Origin: Rhabditophanes sp. KR3021
Lineage: Eukaryota; Nematoda; Chromadorea; Rhabditida; Alloionematidae
Length of the DNA stretch: 64,000 bases
Assembly (NCBI GenBank): GCA_963281155.1
Contig: CAUJLY010000002.1
Coordinates: forward strand, 3,224,001-3,288,000
Reading direction: 5' to 3'
Positions 49,316 through 62,936 of this stretch are shown here, piece after piece (the stretch's first letter is position 1; each line of letters starts with the position of its first letter). Position numbers and translations under genes: made by a program. The notes beneath the pieces are model-generated. The model was not told the DNA's origin, did no database searches, and saw only the letters and a list, made by a program, of their open reading frames with translations.

Positions 49316-51063
49316 ATGTTGTCTAGCTTGTTTGGGAGAAAGTCAAAAAAATCAACTAATAAGGAAAATAATAGGTCAGTTGTAAGTTTATACCAGCCTA
49401 ATATTTAAATAAATAAAAATTAATATGTATTTTAGGTACAGGAAAGTTATAATCAAAATACAAGATCTAAAAATAACAAACCAGATGATTATGATCACTT
49501 GGAGTATGAACAATATAAGGACAACATAATATATCCTTCGTATGGTTATTCTAAAGCCACAGCTGCTAAGAGGCATTTTGGCCCAAAAAGTTGTCCTGGC
49601 ATTATTGAAAAGGAAGATGATAGAAAGCCAGTCAAAAAAGAACGTTATCGTCCGACTAGGGAACATTACGAAGAATCAATTTTAAGAAACTCTAAAAACC
49701 GCAAAGATAATGTCTCAATGGTGTATCGAAATTCTGTCTCTCATTCTTCCTATAATCATGAATCACGAAAAAGTGTAAACTCCCGTAATGGTACTCACAC
49801 TACTGAATATGATAGTGCAATAGCAAGTTCAATGTCATCTTTCCCACCTAATGCTAAATTTGCCAATCGAAATTCACGAAGAAATACATCTATTTACGAT
49901 TCAAGTGAATGCTCTGATGATTCTGGAAGCGACTATAGTAGTTCATATGAGCGAAAAAATATACCAACTGTAAGTTAACACTTCCAATCAAATAACTAAT
50001 TAATTTTTAGAAGTCAAAGCATACTGTGAATTTGGAACGTGAACTTTCTACTCGTAAAAGTGAAAGCCAATATTATAAGAATAAGTACATTCAATGGAAG
50101 GATAAAGCTAAAACTTATTTCAAAGAACTTGAAAACTCAAATAACAATCTTACCGAGTTGCGTGACGTTTGGTTCGAGTTGAAGAACATTAATACTATGA
50201 ACCAAGAAAAAATGGTTCATATGGAAATGAAAATCCATGAATTAAATTTTCAATTAACAAGGCAAACTACTGGAGAACAATTTTATAGAAATGAAAATTT
50301 CCCAAATTTTGTAGAACATAAAAATGAAGGCATGGTTAATATAGTCAATGGATCTGTTCTGAATATGTCGGCTCGCCAAAATGAAACCACACAGTTGGAT
50401 AATTTATTTGACAACACAAATACACCTAACTCATTTAATAATTTTGAAAAATCAAATTCAAAAAATTCTACACCGAAACTTAATCAAAGTCTGGATACTG
50501 TAGAGACTACTCGTGATTTCTTGGAAACATCAAATACTGAATACATATCTCCGGTGTGCACTTTTGCACCTCTTAGGCTGCAACCTATTCTTGAAGAATC
50601 AACCAAGAATAACGTAGCACCGTTGGCTTCTGTTGAAAATTTTGAGGAAGGAAGCATTATGACAGAAAACAATTTCGAGGGGGAGCAGGAGATAATTAAA
50701 TTCGTCCCATCCCCTCTACGTAGATCATTGTCCGATGGTGATCTTACTAGATTAGACCAATTCAATTTGGAAAATGGAATGATGCCCAAAATTGGTGCAA
50801 TCAAGAGTCTAACAAAATCTAAGTACATTGAATCAACTGACGAAGAAAGAAGAAATCAAAATATTGAAATTTTCCAAAAAAGAATCAAAAAAATAGGTGA
50901 TCGAATAAAATTCGTTGCTCCACGCAAAGTTGCCAGTAAAGTTCTTTTCAGTCGCTTTGGAACACATGAGCGTCAAGCAATGGATAAGTTTATATTTTTA
51001 CACGAGGAAAATACCGATCGCTCTGGTATGGAATCTTCCCCCAATTTCAACAATTCCAGATAA
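49316..51063 (+). CDS. Orphan low-complexity protein with a coiled coil
   Basis: Exons 49316-49381, 49436-49969 and 50011-51063, all phase 0, give 550 residues. I do not recognise an ortholog. The N-terminal ~200 residues are basic and Ser/Asn-rich, with a Ser/Asp/Tyr cluster (DSSECSDDSGSDYSSSYE). Exon 3 starts with a heptad-like coiled coil of about 75 residues (LERELSTRKSESQYYKNKY ... ELRDVWFELKNINTM). The rest is Asn/Glu/Ser-rich and probably disordered, with a basic stretch (KRIKKIGDRIKFVAPRKVAS) near the end. This layout is common among centrosome and cytoskeletal scaffolds, but that is only a guess. Confidence 0.7.
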
Positions 51064-52439
51064 TTCTTTAAGTCATTTAAGTTATTTAGTTTATATTTAA
51101 TGCATCAACATTATTACTAACAGTTTCTTTCATTCATTTGTAAAGCACTTATCCAAAATGGAACCAATTAACTATTCTTACATTGTTGAATTTTCGCTAT
51201 TCTTATTAAAAAGAAATGATTTTTTATTTATGATCTGAAAATAACTTCAAAATTAAACTTTGATAGGTTAATAAAAATTAAGTCACAAAAATACACACTT
51301 TATCTTAATTCTTTCACTATTTTTAAGCGAGGCCATGACCTCTGAAAGTGTTGCTACAACTTGGCAAGACCTAAATGCAATAAATGTCCTAGTTGCAATG
51401 GCATTGGTAAACGCTAAGCTTTAATCATTAAAAGATTAATGATAATTATTGTATTGATACAACATTTTTACATGTTAATAAGAAGGTTACACTTTGTAAT
51501 TTACTGGAGTTCAGAGTAATAATTTATTGGAAATCAGAGCAATAATTTATTGGAATTCAGAGTGGTTATTCTAATTGTAGTGTGTATTATTGAGAAGCAA
51601 TGTCATCAAAGTACACTAATTTTTTATTCTTGACCATTAAATAATACTAACATATTTTTAACAAAGAGAGATACGTGTTTCCCAATTTGTGTTCGAAAAC
51701 AAAAGAAACCTTACTTTGCAAAGATCCATTGCAAATGTCGAGAGATCTTTATTCACAATACTTCAGAAGCCCCGTCCATTTAAAAGTGTTCTTTATTTGT
51801 TGAATTTAACCGATAAAGAAAAGACGTACCTGCTACATGAGGTATGTAGCTTTCGACCTTGAAGCCTATATTTTGACCTCTTTATGTCATTTAAGATCAT
51901 ACAAAATTATCCCTCTATTAATGTCGTGTGTATCAATATGCTCAAATACTTAGTCTTCTTTAGTCTCTATTATTAAACATATTCTTGTAATGTATTTCAA
52001 ATAGTGGCAATTGAGAAAGTATCAATCAAACAATTATTGTTGTCAGAGTGAGGCACGCAAACAATTTGCACAATAAAGAGGGTAGTTCGTACGAATTTGA
52101 TGTTAAGTATCGTCGAGAAACAAGGCAGTACCTAACTATTTTTCCTTGATAATATAATAAAAAAGAGGCTCATAGATAAATTTTTAGATTAAACCAGAAT
52201 CATCTGTGTAATTATATCTAATAACTTCAAAATCATATTATTTCATTGGCAAGGTGCGAGAGCAAAATTGGTCTCGTCTATTTGGTATCTGTCCGTGGTA
52301 CAATTTAAGTTTCACTAAGTATAATAAACTACTGATTAGTCAAGTAATTATTTTGCAAGAAGTCGAGGCTACCTCTCAACCATACTTTAAAAAGAAATTG
52401 CTTAGTAGTGGACACACACATTTTAACTTAGTGATCTCA
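51064..52439. other. Intergenic, no supported gene
   Basis: 1.4 kb between two plus-strand genes. It holds the coiled-coil gene's 3' end and the cuticlin promoter. A short tandem repeat lies at about 51503-51570. A Cys-rich scrap (RPKCNKCPSCNGIGKR) near 51367-51415 has no extended frame. Confidence 0.35.
51503..51570. repeat. Short tandem repeat, about 27-bp unit
   Basis: Two and a half imperfect copies of a unit containing ATTGGAATTCAGAG followed by AATAATTT. The copies differ at a few bases. Confidence 0.7.
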
Positions 52440-54501
52440 ATGAAACTTATTATTATTTTGGCTTTTTTCCTTATTGAACAACTTTGTGCCTATGAGGAAA
52501 ATTCAGTGATAGGTAAACTACAAATGGCTTAATATTATGAATAGTTAATAATCTTTACAGGAGTCCCATCAGTTTTATGCGAAGAAAATAATGTTGCTTT
52601 AGATGTTATTACTGCAAAGCCATTTGAAGGTAATATTTTTGTAAAAGGACATGCAAAAGATAAGACTTGCCGACAAAGTTATAGTTCAAACGGTACAAGC
52701 ATTTATCAACTGGGCCTCGGAGACTGTGGAATGCAACGCTTAAGGACTGCCAATCCAAGAGGAATTAATTTCGCAGTAACCATCATCGGTAATTTTGAAA
52801 ATACATTATTATAATTCTGTCTCATTATTTGTAGTCAGTTTTCATCCGGCCGGATTTATCACCAAAAATGATCGAGCATTTAGAATTAGATGTTTTTACA
52901 TGGAACCAGATGAGACGGTTACTCAATCAATTGAAGTATCAGCATTGCAAACAACGGAGTTAAATGATGAAATGGTTATGCCGGAATGCACTTATAGCGT
53001 AAGGAAAAACTCAGTCGATGGGGCCATCATGACATTCGGAAAAGTTGGGGACACTGCTTTTCATGTTTGGGAGTGCAAAGGAAGAGATGTTGGGATGTTG
53101 ATTAAAAAATGCTTTGTAACAGATGGCGATGGAGAAGACCATGCAGTTGTGGATTTTGATGGATGTTCAACTGATAATTTCTTGCTTTCAGGTTAGGACG
53201 AGGGCAATATATAAAAATAAGCGGACTATCAATTAAATTTATTGAACAAAAAATAGGGTGGGGAGTATAGTTAATTATTTTGGATTTGAAACATTTTCTG
53301 GAACCAGCCCGTTTGTCTTCATCCGAGGCTTTCTTAATTCAACTGGTAGCTTGACATCTAGAAACTCTGAAGGATTAATTTACCTACCTGGTCCTTCTTC
53401 TGTGGGAACATTTGGTTGAGTTTGGGATTGGTTGATTCTTTCCATCCAGTTCTTTTTTGATGTCGCAGCTGACCTTAAGTTAGTTTTTTCCAAAAAATAT
53501 GCCTTGCATTCCAAACATTGAAGTTCTGTGGGTGTTCTTGCATACACTTCTCCGAAGTTACATCTATTGGGCTTTTCAATTTTATCCTTAACACCATTAT
53601 TGAGAAGGTATTGCATAAAATAATTTGAACCTTCTAAATTCAGCTGTAGCAGCTTCACTTTTGTGTATCGAGAATCTTACATGTTTATTGTTAGTCATCC
53701 CAAAGTAGTAAACTTTGTTTTTCCTCACGAAAGAATACACAACATTAGACATGATGACACGTAAATGCCTTTCAGCTAATATTCATATTTTGAATGAGCA
53801 TAGTACTAAAGAGTAATTGGTGTATACAGTCACTTCATGCTTAAAATTATTAAAAAATTAAACAATTAAAACCTTGTTTTTGTTTGTCAAAAATACTCGG
53901 GTTTACGTATATTATTCTAATGCTAATATTTTAATCAGAAGTCACATATGATTCTAGTTTGATGAGAGCATATGCCACAAGTACTGTTTTTAAATACGCA
54001 GATTCGAACCAACTTTACTTTACTTGTCAAATCAGACTTTGTCAGAAGCAATTGAATATGTGTGATGGTGTGACGCCACCAGTTTGTGGAGGCAATCAAG
54101 AGATAGTTGAAGGTGAAAAGGTTGATAAAAAAGAAATTGGTAAACTTTTAAATAATTCAACTAAAGAAAATTTAACAACTGAGCAAAATGCAGATGGTGA
54201 AGACATCCTAGTTTTGAAATCAACAAAGAATAAGCGTGAGTTGTCCAAAAAGAAACAAGACTCACAATTGATTGCGGAAGATCCGGCATTTGTTATTGAT
54301 GTTGCCTCAGCTGAAATGTTGATCCTAGATCGGGAACAAAGTATGCAACTTAAATCCCCCGACAGTGTTTGCCTTTCAAAAGTCTTTCTTTCAGTAATTC
54401 CAATCATAATTGCCATTCTCATATGCTTAACAGCAACTGTTACTTTATTTGCATCTAATTTATACAACAAAAGACGTATAAGAAATGGAGTTTGTGCTTA
54501 A
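52440..54501 (+). CDS. Cuticlin-type ZP-domain membrane protein
   Basis: Exons 52440-52512, 52561-52788, 52835-53191 and 53939-54501 join throughout in phase 1 to give 406 residues. Layout: signal peptide (MKLIIILAFFLIEQLCAYE), ZP domain from about residue 28 to 270 with conserved cysteines (LCEENNVALDVITAKPFEGN, GDCGMQRLRTANPRGINFAV, FHPAGFITKNDRAFRIRCFY, FTCQIRLCQKQLNMC), a charged tail with a furin-like KNKR, and a C-terminal membrane helix (LSVIPIIIAILICLTATVTL). The segment PRGINFAV ... SFHP.FITK.DRA..IRCFYME is typical of nematode cuticlins, which polymerise in the cuticle. An acceptor-like TTTTAACTTAG lies just before the start. Intron 3 (747 bp) carries an antisense insert. Confidence 0.93.
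53192..53938 (-). mobile_element. GIY-YIG element relic in the ZP gene intron 3
   Basis: Antisense to the host. An ATG at 53750-53752 (minus) opens a nearly complete GIY-YIG start: MSNVVYSFVRKNKVYYFGMT then NNKHVRFSIHKSEAATAEFR. A frame change leads into the 53380-53658 frame with a finger-like LQCLECKAYFLEKTNLRS, then an intron-like GTAGGT...TTCAG and FLDVKLPVELRKPRMKT ending in TAA near 53270. Its 5' flank (about 53775-53845) matches 20449-20515 in the RCE1 intron. An AATAAA-equivalent on the minus strand is about 46 bp from the host donor. Confidence 0.6.
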
Positions 54502-55889
54502 TAATTGTGTATATTTAAAATTCCTAATAAATCTTAAATTGGTTTTAATTATAACAACTGATTTATTTATTTATCTATAATAACAAATATATAGGCATCA
54601 AAAACCAACTAAATATGTACTTATTTACATGATATAATTATGTGAAAAAAATAAAAGGAAATATGCAGACGATGAAAGGAAACATTTAAGCCAAGTGGTT
54701 TTCAATGATGGGTAAAATAAGTTTATTTAAAAAGAAAGTGGTAGTATAAAGAGAACTAGTGGATAAAATGAGATCACAAAATAATAAGGTCATTTAATCT
54801 AACAATTTTAATATGACAGTATTTAAGTCCGTTATAGTAAACCTCTTCTCCGTAATTGAAAATCGTTTTCATAAAAGTCACTTCTATGGTGTCAATCGCA
54901 CCGAGATCAGTAATTACAAAAACGGTAATCAACATATTCCTGAAGAGTCATAACAATTTAAGGTTAGAGTCTACGCTCATATTTGAAATCTTGAGCAATC
55001 TAATCATCGTTTAAATGACATCAAAGCGAGTGTACGGAATAATCTAAAATTCTTTTTAGAATAGACTATTTATGATGCCATAATCTATTTACTTTCAAAA
55101 ATGGAACCTAACGCACATTTGACTGATTCAATTTAATTTTGAATCTACTTAGAAATTTTTTTATTGTTTTTAATGATGACATCTTTTAAAATTCTTTTCT
55201 ATTTTTTTCTGTTTGATTAGAGACTTTATTGAAATCTCAATCCAAAATTTGGTAACACAATTCATACAAATTACGGAATGTATACTAAATTCAAACTGGG
55301 TTCCATAAACCGTCTAAATCAGTGTCAGGCAATCTTTTGTGGGGTACGCTTAGTGGCAAAAGTATAATTCACCACCATTATGATTCTTTCAAAATTGCAC
55401 AATTATATTTTAAAATGTTGGCCACTTAATAATGTTATTTGTGCTGATACGCTAGTATACATCATTAAATAACCATGACTCTAACTATTATTATGTAAAC
55501 TTAAAGATAAACTCAATGATTACTTAAAATAAATTATTTTTTTAGATATTACATGCTTAATATCATATGTAATCAGTTAATTGCAAACGATTTGACATAT
55601 CAAAATAACTCTTACGACGATTTAGTAGCATTTGGCTTTGACAAGTGTTGGAAGTAAGACACTGAGACATTCTGTTGTTACTCCTAAAGGTTTATTATCG
55701 TTTTGGATTTAAAAGATAGACCATGTTTAACCCCTTCTTTGTTATGATCTAATATGTATACAACTCCTGCCAAGTTATTAATTTTATATACTTAGTCTCA
55801 GCTCTTTTTTATAGTATTGATTGTTACCTTTATATCCTTATCATTTACTAACGATAACTATTAATTTTTTACCTTCAGACTTTGACAGA
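54502..55889. other. Intergenic, no gene seen
   Basis: 1.39 kb of AT-rich sequence between the cuticlin and ATP synthase OSCP genes. An acceptor-like TTTTTTACCTTCAG ends 11 bp before the OSCP start. Nothing else can be supported. Confidence 0.4.
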
Positions 55890-56553
55890 ATGGCTACTTT
55901 ATTCAAGAGAGGACTATCAGTATCTGCCGCCGTACAAAGTAACATGGTAAAGACTCCAATTCAAGTCTACGGAATTGAAGGCCGTTATGCCTCTGCTTTG
56001 TACTCTGCTGCTCACAAGAAGAATACCTTGGCCACCGTTGAATCTGATCTTCAGAAATTCAAGCAACTTTTCGCTCAAGATGCTAGATTCAAAGTAAGTT
56101 CATAAAGGAACCTCTCAATTTACTTAATGCTTTTAGCAATTCGTTCTTGATCCAACTTTAAAAAACGCAAAGAAAATGAACGCTGTCAAAGAAATCGGAC
56201 AAAAGCTCGGAGTAACCGATGAATGTTCAAACTTCTTCGGCGTTCTTGCCGAAAATGGACGCCTTGCCAAACTTGAAGGAGTCATTTCTTCTTTCGAAAC
56301 TATCATGCGCGCCCACAAAGGCGAGCTTTTCGTTGAAGTTACTTCAGCTTCAGACCTATCCAAGGCACATCAATCATCCCTCAATGATGCTTTGTCCAAA
56401 TTCAACAAAGCTGGAAAGCACTTGACAGTCAAGTACATCGTCAAGCCAGAACTCGTAGGAGGCCTTATCGTTAACATTGGAGACAAATATGTTGATATGT
56501 CAATCGCCACCCGTGTCAAGAAATACACATCAGCTCTTAAAGAAGCTCTTTAA
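55890..56553 (+). CDS. ATP5PO: Mitochondrial ATP synthase subunit O (OSCP)
   Basis: The peripheral-stalk subunit that caps F1 of the mitochondrial ATP synthase. Exons 55890-56093 and 56137-56553 join in phase 0 to give 206 residues, the usual length. Family marks: IQVYGIEGRYASALYSAA at the start of the mature domain, LAENGRLAKLEGVISSFETI in the middle, and the C-terminal KPELVGGLIVNIGDKYVDMS. The first 20 residues (ATLFKRGLSVSAAVQ) form a short mitochondrial presequence. Codon use is richer in G/C-ending codons than in its neighbours, as expected for a highly expressed gene. The C. elegans counterpart is atp-3 by family knowledge. Confidence 0.96.
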
Positions 56554-57552
56554 ATTAGGGGAACAAGAATTTTAAAGTCCAATAGCTGCGTTATTTCAAT
56601 CTTGGTTAGCATTATATTTTTGTCAATCAAAAATCTGATAGTATATAAATGAAATAAATATCATTTTAACTGTTTAAAATTACATTTCTAAATATTTTTT
56701 GTGTATTTCATTTTTGTTGAATCTAGTGGATAATTTTTAAAATATCCATACTGTCTTTGCCTGTCTGACTTGCCTCTGTTGTACATTACATGGAAAGGCT
56801 CCGTCAACTTTTTATATTTATTATTATATACAGATGTAAGAGTGCTGTGTTGTTCGATAAACTTATACAAGACAGCATCATTTTACCACTGTGTTTCCAG
56901 TAGCGTCTGCTTTGCTACGTTAAACTAAGAGTCCTATTAAACGTTCTCTCCTTAAAATAATGACAAAGTCATTTAAACAATAAAGGTTTCAATCTGTTTA
57001 TGAATATGTGTATTTGTCACTTCAATGACTAAAACAAAAATATCGATTGCTGACACTAACATTTTGTTGGATCATTTTAAATCTTTTATTTTAAACACAA
57101 CTTTCCTGTGGTACCCATTTTAGGCCTGTTTAATGATAGTCTCTGATAACATTCACATACCGCAATCACATTTTATATGTATGCTTAACGGTGATATCGA
57201 ATCGTTTGCTCAGTTGCATTAGAAATTGGACACGAATAATTATTTTTCGTTTTCAAATTTTATTATACATACTTACTCTTGCACGTCATACAATTTCCCA
57301 TCATTTTTCTGTTTTACATCCAATTTACAAACCATATACACTCTCCTCAGACAGTACTTATCTTAAATGAATATCTTTGACATCTTGTAAAGGAGGGCAA
57401 TAGGTTATTTTATACCTGAAAACACGTGTGTCCCTGCCAACTCAATTTTTACTACATTTTTAAAATTTAATTACCTTAAATCGAATATAGTATCTTATTT
57501 TAGTATTGCTTACTTGATAAATCTGCTCGTCAATTAATTGCCTATACTCAAA
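56554..57552. other. Intergenic, no gene seen
   Basis: 1.0 kb between OSCP and GOLPH3, both plus strand. AATAAA near 56654 probably serves OSCP. Short minus-strand frames near 56688-56870 and 57460-57654 lack motifs and are not supported. Confidence 0.4.
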
Positions 57553-59584
<2,032 letters not shown>

Positions 59585-60056
59585 AGTACAATTCTAACAT
59601 ATACATAACGATTATTTGTATCAAAATATATAGCTAATATGTCCTAAAATGGGTGCAAGGGGTTTAATTAAGTGCCTCGGTTTATATTTTCTGACAAATT
59701 CCTTACCGCTTCAAATGTAAAAACATAACATCATTATTATCTATAATATACTAATACATATTTTGTCATTCACACTTCATTCTTGATAATAATAATGAAA
59801 ACAAATATATACCAATATTACATCTCTTTTTATTTACTATTCATCTTTTCATGTATGCAATTTTATGTATGGACGCCACACTATGTAGTTGTTTATATTC
59901 ACATCAAATGTGAACACACTAGCTTTTGGTATCAATTATTCGAAACGTAATTTTATAATAAAAAAACTTGAACCAATTATACTTTTAATAACATTTGAAA
60001 CATATTATAACAATCAAAACTCCACTGAAAGTGGTAAGATTATAGACATCATTTCT
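59585..60056. other. Convergent 3' region, no gene seen
   Basis: 472 bp of AT-rich sequence between the convergent 3' ends of GOLPH3 and ESD. It should hold both polyadenylation sites. Confidence 0.4.
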
Positions 60057-60963
60057 TTACTGTTTTAAAATAGAAAGATGGAAGTCAAAATGCTCTTCAA
60101 TAAAAGACGCAATATAAAAGTAAGAATGGTTGTAATCTTCACGAAAACGAAAGTCGATCTCAATATTTGGATTGCTGACTTCTTCAACTAATTTTTCTGG
60201 TAACAATTGTTTTTGTGAATAAAAATTATCCCCGGAACCTTGATCGAGAAGAATTTTTATCTTTGGTCCTTGATACAATTTAGCTAGCTCGTAAGCGTCA
60301 TAATTGTCATGTGAAGATTTGTCTGGCCCCAGATATCCGAGTAAAGCTTTTTTACCCCAATCACACCCTTGTGGGTGACAAATGGCGGCAAATGCGGAGA
60401 TTGATTTAAAGATAGCAGGATTCTTTAAGCCAATGGTTATAGCCCCATGGCCTCCCATTGAATGTCCGAAAATACCGAATCCATCAATTACATTGAACTG
60501 AGTTTTGGTAAAGGGGACTAATTCATTGATGATGTAAGAATACATTCTATAGTTAGTTTTCCACTTTGGAGTTGTAGCATCGAGATAAAAACCTGCACCA
60601 ATTCCAAAATCCCAGCAGTCATCATCACCTTCTACCTTGACACCACGAGGCGAAGTATCTGGATTGACCACAATCACTTGATGTTTTGATGCATACTTTT
60701 GGAAGCCAGATTTTGCAATAAAGTTATCTTCAGTGCAAGTGAGGCCTAAAATAAATATTTATTAGATACATCAAAGAATGAATAGTCAACTTACCGGAAA
60801 GGAAAAATAGGACGTGGCTCTGTCTTGTCTCATATCCGTCGGGCAAGTAGACACCGAATTTGGTGGTACATTTTAATTCCTCACTCTTTATAGCAAACAC
60901 TTTTTGCCAGCCGTTAAATGAGCGGACGGCTGAAAGTTGTTCGGCAACTATTGATTGCTTCAT
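60057..60963 (-). CDS. ESD: S-formylglutathione hydrolase (esterase D)
   Basis: A cytosolic alpha/beta-hydrolase that cleaves S-formylglutathione to formate and glutathione in formaldehyde detoxification. Exons (minus) 60795-60963 and 60057-60745 join in phase 1 to give 285 residues (human 282). Family marks: FFLSG joined to LTCTEDNF, NPDTSPRGVKVEGDDDCWDF, GAGFYLDATTPKWKTNYRMY, the nucleophile elbow IFGHSMGGHGA, CDWGKKALLGYLG, LLDQGSGDNF (Asp) and EDYNHSYFYIA (His). The start is the ATG that follows an acceptor-like TTTTGTTAG by 2 bp. Confidence 0.96.
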
Positions 60964-61307
60964 AGCTAACAAAATATGTATTTTTTCTTCTTAAAGTAAT
61001 ATACTAAATTACTTGATAAGAACAAAATCAGCGATTTGGTCATTACATTCTCGATTGTCAAAGACGCTATTTTCCAAAACCAAACCAATAAGTTTTGCTC
61101 CATCAAAAAGAGAACAAAATAGCAAAACTTAGTTGATGTAGTACATTCGATCCAAAAATGTAAAGAGTCTATTTTCCAAGTATCGTGTTGAATGATAAAA
61201 ACAACAAAACTAACATCAACGGTAATATCAGCTGACATAACATTTTACTATTTAACAAAGCATCAATTGGCTTACTTTTAATTTTTTGTGTCTAGCCTTC
61301 TCTTGAT
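60964..61307. promoter_or_regulatory. Divergent ESD/ATG4 promoter region
   Basis: 344 bp between divergent start codons. Acceptor-like TTTTGTGTCTAG lies about 13 bp before the ATG4 start. A short minus-strand frame at 60966-61238 has no motif and is not supported. Confidence 0.4.
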
Positions 61308-62828
61308 ATGAATCATTTTTATGAATTTAGTGAGTTTGTTCAAAAATACCTAACAAATATGGATCCACGCCTGGCTCTAGACTTTACTCCTGTAAACCTT
61401 GTAGAGAAGGCTGATGAAGTCTTTCTACTTGGTCGAGTATTTACAAAGGAAGAAGGTATGTTTTTATGATATCTCGAATCAATAAATACGACATTTAGGT
61501 TATGATAAAGCTAAGGAATTTGTTCGAAGTAGATTATGGATGACATATCGAAGGGATTTCAGCAAAATTGATGGAGATGGACCCAGTAGCGACCAAGGCT
61601 GGGGATGCATGCTACGGTGCGGTCAAATGATTTTAGCGCAGGCTTTAGTGCACTTAAAACTAGGAAAAGATTGGGTTTGGGAAAAAGAAGCAATACAAAG
61701 CCAAGTATACATAGATATATTGAAAATGTTCCAAGATGATACACAAGTTGCTTTTTCGATTCACAAAATAGCTCAAATGGGTGTTTCAGAAGGTAAAACA
61801 GTCGGAAGTTGGCTTGGGCCAAATACAGTTACACAGTATGTATTAATGAGTCCAAACTAATATTTATTTTTATATTTTTAGAGCAAGTTTATGAATTACA
61901 TTTATTTATTGTCAACTCGTACACAACGCTATCAAATTTTTGTGTGATAGACGGTATATTAAAGAGGACAAACAGATAATTTGTGAATGATCTAATATTT
62001 GATTAAAATTTACAATATTTTTAGGTATTGAAGAAACTGGTATTTTTTGACGAAAAAAAGTCAATTGGGGTGCATGTGGCAATGGATAATCTCTTGATAC
62101 ACGATGATGTCGAAAAAGTGGCAATGCAAGATAGGAGTGAAGAAGAAGGATGGAAAAGTGTGTTGATTTTTGTTCCTTTGAGATTAGGGTTGTCTACAAT
62201 AAATCTAGACTATTTACCCGCTATTCAAAAGTTTTACAAGCTCAAGCAATGCTGTGGAATTATCGGAGGACGCCCTAGCAAAGCATTGTATTTTATTGGC
62301 ATGGCTGATGAAGAGATGATATATTTGGATCCACATATTTGCCAGCCTGTTGTGGATATTATTGGAGAACAAATTGAAAACGTCGAAAGGCCGGAAGACA
62401 ACAGCAGAATCGACCAAGAATCGGGAGACATGGAAGTTAATATGCAAGAACCTCGTGCACATACATCCTTAATTGACGATTCTTCATTCCATTGTGACTG
62501 CGTTGCTCATATGGATTTCGATCAAATGGATCCATCCTTGGCGGTTGGATTTGTCATCAAGGACAAAGAGGATTACATGGAATTAAAAGAAGCACTAGAA
62601 AAGTTACATGCTATTTCTAAACCGCAACTTTTTGAAATGATCCAAAGTAGACCGAAAGGTTTTCCCAAGTTTGAGTTGTACCGCGGAGTTCCAACCTCCT
62701 TTTCTGAAGCTGACTATAGTGATGTCCAAGAAGGGGATTTCCATAGTGATGTTGAATTTGAAGAATTACACGAAATTGATTCTTCTTCTGAAAGTGAATC
62801 TAAATCAACAAATAATACTGAGCAATAA
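61308..62828 (+). CDS. ATG4: Cysteine protease ATG4
   Basis: The autophagy protease that trims and delipidates Atg8/LC3 proteins, cytosolic. Exons 61308-61455, 61499-about 61836 and 62025-62828 give 429 residues. The catalytic Cys lies in SSDQGWGCMLRCGQM, and the Asp/His pair in MIYLDPHICQP. Other marks are SWLGPNTVTQ, VHVAMDN, IIGGRPSKALYFIG and DPSLAVGFVI. The C-terminal tail is acidic and Ser-rich (EIDSSSESESKS) and may hold an Atg8-interacting motif, which I cannot confirm. The exon 2-3 junction is odd: homology needs CAG then GTATTG, but no GT-AG choice gives that frame (the intron would run TA-AG or GT-TA). This could be a one-base sequence difference or an unusual splice. Confidence 0.93.
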
Positions 62829-62936
62829 CTGCCTATTAACTGACATGTAATAATGTATTTAATTTTTTTATTCGAAATCCTTCTTGTATATTTAAATGGA
62901 TAAAAATGATTAAATGAATGTGCATAAAAATGATTA

